NCBI GenBank assembly: GCA_964628215.1
Contig: CAZVNF010000127.1
Coordinates: 1 to 11,521 of the forward strand
Direction of reading: 5' to 3'
Length of the DNA: 11,521 bases
Source: CAIVAT01 sp964628215
GTDB lineage: Bacteria; Bacteroidota; Bacteroidia; Bacteroidales; FEN-979
How positions within the stretch are numbered: the stretch's first letter is position 1; every line of letters starts with the position of its first letter. Positions 10,001 through 11,521 of this stretch are shown here, piece by piece. The position numbers and the translations under genes were made by a program. A model generated the notes under the pieces. It ran no database searches. It was not told where the DNA came from and was given only the letters and a program-made list of their open reading frames with translations.

Positions 10001-10360
10001 TGCATCACCTTGTCCACCCAGTGTGGAGGTTGCCAGGGTACCGCCGTCATTTCTGGTTACGCGGGGATGTATCCCTGCGGATGCCGGGTCCATCTGGAAT
10101 ACGATCGGGCTGGCAGATGTACCCGTTGCTGTAACAAGCAAGGGAGTGGTAATTAATTCGTTGTAGCCTGCGGCAACATAAAACGTAACCCCGCCCGGAC
10201 CAACACCCTGAGCGTTAAGGTCTGCAATGGCCAGGGCGATCGTAACATAGGAATTGGGGTCACCCACCGTGCCGGGAATGTGCTTAATCCCGGTAAGAGG
10301 AATCGCGAAACTAAAGCTGCTTATTGCCAAAGCAATGAGCAAAACAAGTAACCTTTTCAT
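1040..10360 (-). CDS. Giant modular T9SS-secreted surface protein: beta-helix, Fn3-like domains and four tandem 449-residue cassettes
   Basis: 3,106 residues. The start is the ATG at 10358-10360, because the signal peptide begins exactly there: MKRLLVLLIALAISSFSFA, with likely signal peptidase I cleavage after A19. Domain order: beta-helix domain 20-752 with about eleven coils of some 39 residues, two Fn3-like domains 753-965, a jelly-roll-like domain 966-1133, four cassettes (1134-1581, 1582-2031, 2032-2480, 2481-2924), a pre-anchor domain 2925-3027, and a T9SS type A sorting domain 3028-3106. By family knowledge it should cross the inner membrane by Sec, fold in the periplasm, cross the outer membrane through T9SS, and be anchored to the surface or released after removal of the C-terminal domain. 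No catalytic motif is evident. Adhesion, matrix structure or glycan binding are plausible roles but are inference. The frame is intact throughout, so the gene appears functional. It is transcribed toward the terminator at 969-1005. Confidence 0.93.
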   Translation of the reverse strand: MKRLLVLLIALAISSFSFAIPLTGIKHIPGTVGDPNSYVTIALAIADLNAQGVGPGGVTFYVAAGYNELITTPLLVTATGTSASPIVFQMDPASAGIHPRVTRNDGGTLATSTLGGQGDAIIIIQGSDYITWDAIDVMTQFPGIEYGYYLRKATVTDGCKFVTIKNAAITMSKGTSGYVAGIYSSNNDAASLVSSATGITVTSVGGRNENVVITGNIIRNVFAGILLRGYNHNATPYDFQDQNNVVGAPNAGNLIQNFAGNAASSSYGVYLIYQTSPTVSYNTINNVAEGGVPATSTLYGIFMSSTNAGGNFVANSNQITLGQGSTSGAHCIYNGQLCTSITINGNTFAYGPFASTTGSYLIYCSNNTQNITVDGNVTGNITKTGAGQLEGYYNFGLPTGGTATIKNNNFSNIVLTGASVFYGIRQYTSINQVTVISNNTISNITGGTSAVYGIYEGYGAAGSLINGNVISNWSGAGAMYGLVAGAGTAPVSLNVTSNIINGLSTNGASVYGIQNVGGTLNNIQNNKICNLQTNNTNGIVYGIYLSGGNTTNVYNNFVSSLGTPITIQAIPLVGIYVSGGTTVNVFFNSVTLYASSTGNLFGSSALYASTTPTLDLRNNILINKSTANGAAGFTTAYRRTAVGLGTYSVNSNANNFYSGPPSATNLIYYDGTNSCPTLASYQTLVGPVRDNVSFSEDSPFVLTLCDLHMMTTVPTFCESGGVQIVTPFPITLDIDGDTRSTNPDVGADEFNGLTAGVINPGNFIATPFNSQQINLGFTLNPSGDAVVIVWNSSGAFTPPVGPPPLPGNPFAGGTLLYNGPASPVYHMGLVPGIPYYYKAFSYNTINYSSGVAASATPSVSPPTALTALPVSASRIDLAWVRNFIPDNVIIATNSTSTFGNPLNGTVYLPGNSVPGGGTIIYAGPATAFSHTGLTGNTAYYYKAWSVDVFTYYSLTGATANATTFCNPVALLPWNEGFEPPVVIPAMPVCWFKENGDWVTTNNANNSFDADARSGSQFLRDAYSATNEFVWTPGFAMSAGSMYDFSFWWAGDTYAGWQGDVFYNTLTSSVGAVQMGPSFVELTTVTTKTYAQVTRRFIPPLTGVYYFAIRVNCPTTTPWYLSFDDFQMVQVPQTVITGNIADSLGVAPPAEHMYICAHSACNPNDTLSTFNGGIEYHVVGGIGTYTVHCNNFLVPPVAGEEIMVNFSNRITQEFEPATVALEPGYVTNYNTVIRIGVRKILPYRTSYTWVAVPPHFSLKIHYKYASSCGNTDVYYWDGYRWVKYAQWNHNHYCTWRYIYNSSNHWRWFKIHNDSNGSIWFDLFYDFVVYANTPSNYSDYATVDIGWRNRPRTSCELGNIISPLHTFINQEGAFLDNFPARLGTDGVQNLTIQFESYDNMFWGDMNLMIDLVNVTQPGTLELHIPDATIPLTTAVINAGDTVCYFNPGGITQPGLHTMTLTVTGGLSIGLDAFNFTSIVPYPALPSVITTPVTSITSTSATGGGTVTSAGGAPVTSRGVCWSTALNPTILDPHTSDGTGTGSFTSLMTTLLPSTTYHVRAYAGNIAGYAYGNELVFTTQPVPRVITGFISDSTGIVPPPEYTYIVAHPACNPNDTISTLSGGITYGGGGGGGAGNYTVNCNSFLNPPAPGEEVLITFTNRLTQEFEPATVVLGSGSMTIYNPVIRIHIFKILPYRTSYTWVAVPPHFSLKIHYKYASSCGNTDVYYWNGYRWVKYAQWNHNHYCTWRYIYNSSNHWTWFKIHNDSNGSVWFDLMYDIVVYANTPSNYSDYATVDVGWRNRPFASCEMGNIVSQTHTFINQEGAYLDNFPARLGTDGVQNLTIQFESYDNMFWNDMNLMIDLVNVTQPGTLELHIPDATIPLTTAAINAGDTVCYFNPGGIIQPGMHTMTLSVTGGLSMGIDAFNYTSVVPYPALPTVTTAPVTAITSTTATGGGNVTSAGGAPVTSRGVCWSTSPNPTILDPHTSDGTGTGSFTSLVTALNPATTYHIRAYAGNIAGYSYGNELVFNTLPVEYVITGNIVDSLGISPPAEHVYIVAHPACNPNDTLSTLNGGITYTGGGGIGTGTYIVHCNNFQIPPVAGEEILINFTNRATQEFEPATVVIEPAPVTIYNPVIRIDILKILPYRTSFTWVAIPPHFTLKIHYKYASSCGNTDVYYWNGYRWVKYAQWNHNHYCTWRYIYNNSNQWKWFKIHNDSHGFIWFDLIYDHNIYANTPSNYMEYATVDVGWRNRPYQSCEFGNIIAQSHTFVNQEGAYLDNFPARLGTDGVQNLTIQFESYDNMFWNDMNLMIDLVNVTQPGTLELYLPDATIPLTTAVINAGDTVCYFNPGGIIQPGLHTMTLSAAGGLSMGMDAFNFTSVVPYPALPSVITTPVTSITSTTATGGGNVTSAGGAPVTSRGVCWSTALNPTILDNHTSDGSGTGPFTSLMTSLMPSTTYHVRAYAQNIAGYTYGNELIFTTASMALITGNITDSLGIPPTVTSMYIHAHTNCNPNDSLSTSNGGITYSVVNGIGTYTLNYNNFINPPAVGDRVFISFTNTVTMEHYMAMVEILPLPVIMHPVVIRLAVHVHLPYKTSFVRVLIPPHKTLQIHYTYVNGCGNTDVFEWNVWRWVKYRQWNWNHYCTWRYIYNNSNAPKVYVIHNDNGNIYFDLMFNCSINLITTPSNYSEFALFNMGWRDRPYESCEFGNIQSANYAYFDYEGASLAEFPGQIGSGGVENLSIQFQSYDNMFWNDMNMMIDLANVTQPGTLVLNIPDAAIPVTTAMINPGDTVCYFHTGGIIVPGMHTMTLSAIGGLSIGLDGLIYTSAMPIPDPPTVISTTPVTNITANSALSGGTITSDGGAPVTARGVCWSTAPNPTILDTHTSDGAGMGTFVSLMNSLMPSTTYHVRAYATNLAGTAYGNELVFSTLALVPDFRVVQNVLVASGQSVCYDAVYTITVAGDPTYFRVAPGGSAIFVAGLNIRYLPGTWIQYAGYMRGYIDPTGTYCSPVIPADAPVIAGEQEVFGYEHASFRIYPNPTTGNFTLEQKGEKLYPNLKVAVYSMRGEKVMNAEMTGERTHEFQSSGMPAGLYFVRVQSNDYVETIKLVKTR
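1043..1279 (-). other. T9SS type A C-terminal sorting domain (residues 3028-3106)
   Basis: The last 79 residues carry the Por secretion tail pattern: FRIYPNPTTGNFTLE at the start, a VAVYSMRGEKV strand in the middle, the MPAGLYFVRVQS strand, and a final ETIKLVKTR with a basic C terminus. This domain directs proteins through the type IX secretion system; it is normally removed by the sortase-like PorU during anchoring or release. It identifies the host as a T9SS-bearing member of the Bacteroidota and the giant protein as extracellular. Confidence 0.95.
1280..1588 (-). other. Short beta domain preceding the sorting signal (residues 2925-3027)
   Basis: Features in order are a VVQNVLVASGQSVCYDA strand, YTITVAG, FRVAPGGSAIFVAGLNI, RYLPGTWIQYAGYMRGYI, and TYCSPV. 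I recognise this run (a Cys-Tyr/Phe-Asp start, an Ile-Thr-Val-Ala-Gly strand, LPGT, GY[ML]xGYI, then YC) as a recurrent segment placed just before T9SS sorting domains in many Bacteroidota surface proteins. It has no assigned activity that I know of. The two Cys may form a disulfide. Confidence 0.55.
1589..2920 (-). repeat. Cassette 4 of the giant protein (residues 2481-2924, 444 aa, diverged)
   Basis: It has the same four-part order but is the most diverged copy. Part A opens LITGNITDSLG (2481), the aromatic block spans 2586-2700, and the Fn3-like part starts near 2830. The three block Cys (2614, 2639, 2700) are kept, as are NTDV, RWVKY, NHYCTWRYIYN and ESCEFGN. The first His of the HNHYC motif is Trp here (NWNHYC). 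A Cys of part A present in the other copies (HCNNF or NCNSF) is replaced (NYNNF). The divergence suggests it is an older copy or one less homogenised with the others. Confidence 0.88.
2921..4267 (-). repeat. Cassette 3 of the giant protein (residues 2032-2480, 449 aa)
   Basis: Part A starts at VITGNIVDSLG (2032), the aromatic block spans 2139-2253 with Cys at 2167, 2192 and 2253, part C follows to 2382, and the Fn3-like part starts at 2383. Its part C/D junction DNA (3181-3258) is 76/78 identical to cassette 1 (5881-5958) but clearly different from cassette 2, although cassette 2 is its physical neighbour. Confidence 0.9.
4268..5617 (-). repeat. Cassette 2 of the giant protein (residues 1582-2031, 450 aa)
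   Basis: Same four-part order as cassette 1: part A from VITGFISDSTG (1582), aromatic block 1689-1803 with Cys at 1717, 1742 and 1803, beta-rich part C 1804-1932, and Fn3-like part D from 1933. It is the longest copy because a run of seven Gly codons (residues 1624-1630) replaces shorter Gly-poor sequence at that position in cassettes 1 and 4. Its DNA is nearest to cassette 1 in the aromatic block, but nearest to cassette 3 in part C. Confidence 0.9.
5618..6961 (-). repeat. Cassette 1 of the giant protein (residues 1134-1581, 448 aa)
   Basis: First of four tandem cassettes. Four parts are visible. Part A, a transthyretin- or carboxypeptidase-regulatory-like beta domain, opens with VITGNIADSLG (1134-1238). 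Part B, a Trp/Tyr/His-rich block from ILPYRTSYTWV to TSC (1239-1353), holds 9 Trp, 15 Tyr, 5 Phe and 6 His, with Cys at 1267, 1292 and 1353. Part C is a beta-rich domain with ESYDNMFW and GDTVCYFNPGG (1354-1482). Part D is an Fn3-like domain with RGVCWST and the ending YGNELVFTT (1483-1576). Parts B and C match no family I can name. In part B it is 107/115 identical to cassette 2. Confidence 0.9.
6962..7465 (-). other. Jelly-roll-like (choice-of-anchor/MAM-like) domain (residues 966-1133)
   Basis: The segment starts with LLPWNEGFEPP, has C-W-F-K-E-N-G-D-W early on, an aromatic strand YDFSFWWAG in the middle, and a closing GVYYFAIRVNCP...WYLSFDDFQM. The opening N-E-G-F-E and the final [FL]-x-F-D-D-[FV] are hallmarks of the concanavalin-like sandwich domains (MAM-like, cleaved-adhesin-like or choice-of-anchor J) found in secreted Bacteroidota proteins. 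Such domains often bind carbohydrate or protein ligands. The exact family cannot be settled by eye. Confidence 0.6.
7466..8104 (-). other. Two Fn3-like domains with extended GGG-[TI]-[IL]-Y loops (residues 753-965)
   Basis: Two successive beta-sandwich repeats align with each other. Each has an opening P-x-[NA]-[FL]-x-A strand, a QINLGF or RIDLAW strand, a GDAVVIVWN or DNVIIATN strand, a GGTLLY or GGTIIYAGPA element, an H-x-G-L turn, and a YYYKA strand. This variant Fn3 repeat is frequent in secreted Bacteroidota proteins. They probably act as spacers between the beta-helix and the jelly-roll domain. The first contains a Pro-rich insert (PPVGPPPLPGNP). Confidence 0.7.
8105..10303 (-). other. 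Right-handed parallel beta-helix domain (residues 20-752 of the giant protein)
   Basis: After the signal peptide, a leader segment (IPLTGIKHIPGTVGDPNSYV, then a GGVTFYVAAG element) precedes a long run of Asn/Gly/Ile-rich coils. A [VLFM]-Y-G-I-[YF]-like strand recurs about every 39 residues between about 147 (YGYYLRK) and 574 (VGIYVSG), alternating with N-x-I-x-N turns such as ISNNTISNIT and NNIQNNKICNL. This is the pattern of PbH1/right-handed beta-helix repeats, seen in polysaccharide-active enzymes and in adhesins. The domain closes with DIDGDTRSTNPDVGADEF (V745-F750), a closing motif I recognise from Bacteroidota beta-helix proteins. I see no obvious cluster of catalytic Asp/Lys residues of a pectate lyase, so a binding or structural role is as likely as an enzymatic one. 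Confidence 0.8.
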
Positions 10361-10411
10361 AGGATAGGTTTTTAGTTACTGAATTTGTTAATTAGCCGAA
10401 CAAATGTGTAG

Positions 10412-10469
10412 AATTCCCAACCTTGATCTTCAAGACGGATCTGAGCAGATAAAAGAAGGTTTGGGAATT
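10412..10469. promoter_or_regulatory. Imperfect inverted repeat upstream of the giant gene
   Basis: AATTCCCAACCTT (10412-10424) is the reverse complement of AAGGTTTGGGAATT (10456-10469) apart from one bulged base, giving a 13-bp stem around a 31-nt loop. The loop itself can form CTTGA-TCT-TCAAG. It sits 52-109 nt upstream of the giant gene start, so it could be an operator, a 5' leader hairpin in that mRNA, or chance. It lacks the T run of a terminator. Confidence 0.35.
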
Positions 10470-10853
10470 TCGGATGTTATTTTTGTCAACCACCCGGACT
10501 TTTTGCATAGTCAATGATGTATCCATTTCATTTTCAGTTTTTCCTTATCTGTGTAACAACGACACTACAGAGTTTTGAAAAATATGAAAGCAACGGCAAG
10601 GAAGAAAAGGTTACATGAAGCAGCAGTGGAAGCAGGAACAGGAAGACTCGGCAGCATTGGAAATCATGCAACGCCTAAATTCCCATGAACGATCTGACAG
10701 AAGCAAATATACAAATAATTCAAATAAAAGTCAAGTGTTTTTAACCGGCTTAATGGTTATTTTAGGGAAAGAATCATCCGTTCTTGAATATTTTTCTGAC
10801 TTTGCAGGCCTTTAAATCATGGCAGATAAAATCCAAGGTTATCAGTTCCCGGA

Positions 10854-10885
10854 TTTTTCGATAATTAGAAAAATTACTACTTTTA
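10854..10885 (+). promoter_or_regulatory. Candidate Bacteroidota-type promoter for the HAF-repeat gene
   Basis: TACTTTTA at 10878-10885 differs only in the last base from the Bacteroidota -7 element TAnnTTTG. TTTTCG at 10855-10860 lies about 20 nt upstream, where a TTTG-like -33 element is expected. Transcription would begin near 10890, leaving a leader of about ten nucleotides before the ATG at 10903. The match is imperfect and AT-rich sequence gives such hits by chance. Confidence 0.35.
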
Positions 10886-10902
10886 GCAAAAATATCAGGC
10901 CT

Positions 10903-11521
10903 ATGAACCACCATAATCCTTTCATCTGCGCTTTTCTGACTATTATTCTGCTCTTTGCCACTACTGTGAACCGGGCACAATCCACAATAAAATCAGCCAG
11001 ATCAGGCAGTGCAGTTGTCACTTCCATCACCTCTCAATACACCTACCCTACTGCCATCTCGGCTGATGGAGAATATGTTGTTGGAATGCCCTTTGGTGGA
11101 ATGTCAAGCTATTTCTGGTCAGCCGGATCAGGTATTATTCAGATGGCCGGGGAATTATATGGTGTTTCCAACGGGGGAACCGCTTCCGGAACGTATCTGA
11201 ACCCCACAATACTGCATAATGGCAATAATGTAAACACTGCGGGTACCTGGGATCATATTACTGCACAGTGGACTTTCCTGGGAATGAATCCGGTTGTACC
11301 CCAGACTTTTTCAACCGATTACAATGTGGGTTGGGACATGACTTCGGACGGGACAACGGTTGTGGGCATGCAATGGCTGCAAAACTATGATTATATCGCC
11401 TACAAATGGACCCAATCGGGTGGGTATGACATGATCGGAACGGGTGTGGGGCAGGGCTCGAGAGCATCCGGGATCAGCTCAAACGGAAATGTCGTTTTTG
11501 GATGGGCAGAATTGGCAACCG
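10903..11521 (+). CDS. Secreted HAF-repeat-like protein (5' part; runs off the window)
   Basis: The frame is open from the ATG at 10903 to the window edge (206 codons, no stop). The N terminus is a signal peptide: hydrophobic core CAFLTIILLFATTV, with likely cleavage after A25 in VNRA-Q. The mature part has at least three degenerate repeats of the HAF type: AISADGEYVVG (51-61) followed by a YFWSAGSG strand, then MTSDGTTVVGMQW followed by AYKWTQSGGYDMIG, then GISSNGNVVFGWAE. In this family each repeat pairs an [AG]-[IVM]-[ST]-x-[DN]-G-x-x-V-[VF]-G strand with an [AY]-[FY]-x-W strand and probably forms beta-propeller blades. The function is generally unknown. Whether it ends in a T9SS tail cannot be seen. 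Part of its signal-peptide DNA recurs at 894-923. Confidence 0.8.
   Translation, partial: MNHHNPFICAFLTIILLFATTVNRAQSTIKSARSGSAVVTSITSQYTYPTAISADGEYVVGMPFGGMSSYFWSAGSGIIQMAGELYGVSNGGTASGTYLNPTILHNGNNVNTAGTWDHITAQWTFLGMNPVVPQTFSTDYNVGWDMTSDGTTVVGMQWLQNYDYIAYKWTQSGGYDMIGTGVGQGSRASGISSNGNVVFGWAELAT

Larger units (their letters stand above)
10361..10902. other. Divergent intergenic region (542 nt) between two secreted-protein genes
   Basis: This region separates the minus-strand giant gene from the plus-strand HAF-repeat gene. It holds an imperfect inverted repeat near the giant gene (10412-10469) and a candidate promoter near the HAF gene (10854-10885). The giant gene start is preceded, in its own direction, by TAACTAAAAACCTATCCT, an A-rich leader without a Shine-Dalgarno. 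I found no tRNA, small structured RNA or convincing gene in the remaining stretch. Two tiny open frames (10584-10688 plus, 34 codons; 10392-10526 minus, 44 codons) have no supporting features. Confidence 0.6.

Noticed and set aside
8105..10303. Beta-helix domain as a pectate lyase or other polysaccharide lyase.
   Set aside because: The coil pattern supports the fold only. I could not identify a conserved catalytic cluster, so no enzymatic activity is assigned.
10392..10526. 44-codon minus-strand frame starting MDTSLTMQKV, upstream of the giant gene.
   Set aside because: It is possible as a leader peptide, but it spans the inverted repeat and has no motif or conservation that I can see, so it is not called.
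10584..10688. 34-codon plus-strand frame starting MKATARKKRL.
   Set aside because: It has no start signal beyond AT-rich sequence, no recognisable domain and no partner gene. It may be chance in intergenic DNA.
10615..10815. 66-codon plus-strand frame rich in Gln, Glu and Ser at its start.
   Set aside because: The composition changes abruptly along the frame, no family is recognisable, and there is no ribosome-binding or promoter context. It is treated as chance.

Overview
The window looks like chromosomal DNA from a member of the Bacteroidota that has a type IX secretion system (T9SS). The main evidence is a giant secreted protein that ends in a recognisable T9SS type A C-terminal sorting domain and carries repeat families common in that phylum (right-handed beta-helix coils, Fn3-like RGVCWST repeats). 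Convincing Shine-Dalgarno sequences are also missing; starts are instead preceded by A-rich leaders, as is usual for the phylum. No rRNA, tRNA, CRISPR, insertion sequence or phage gene is visible.

Layout, left to right. (1) 1-80, plus: the last 25 codons of a beta-propeller protein. (2) 100-867, plus: a complete class I SAM-dependent methyltransferase, 19 nt downstream and probably co-transcribed. (3) 864-1001: a possible decayed signal-peptide gene whose ATG overlaps the methyltransferase stop (ATGA). Its signal-peptide DNA resembles that of the gene at the right edge. (4) 969-1005: a strong hairpin between convergent genes that can act as terminator for both strands. (5) 1040-10360, minus: one 3,106-residue secreted protein filling about 81% of the window. 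(6) 10361-10902: a 542-nt divergent intergenic region with an imperfect inverted repeat and a candidate Bacteroidota promoter. (7) 10903 to the edge, plus: the first 206 codons of a secreted HAF-repeat protein.

The giant protein is modular. From the N terminus it has a signal peptide (1-19), a beta-helix domain closing with a VGADEF motif (about 20-752), two Fn3-like domains (753-965), a jelly-roll-like domain (966-1133), four tandem cassettes of about 449 residues (1134-2924), a short pre-anchor domain (2925-3027) and the T9SS sorting domain (3028-3106). Each cassette has the same four parts: a transthyretin-like beta domain, a 115-residue block extremely rich in Trp/Tyr/His with three invariant Cys, a conserved beta-rich domain, and an Fn3-like domain. 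I do not recognise the 115-residue block or the beta-rich domain after it as named families; they are the most novel content here. At the DNA level the cassettes are a mosaic, with different pairs of copies nearly identical in different segments, which suggests gene conversion or unequal crossing-over.

The visible secreted proteins (propeller, giant repeat protein, HAF-repeat protein) fit a cell-surface or exported repeat-protein neighbourhood. Nothing shows that they form one pathway, and the methyltransferase has no evident functional link to them.
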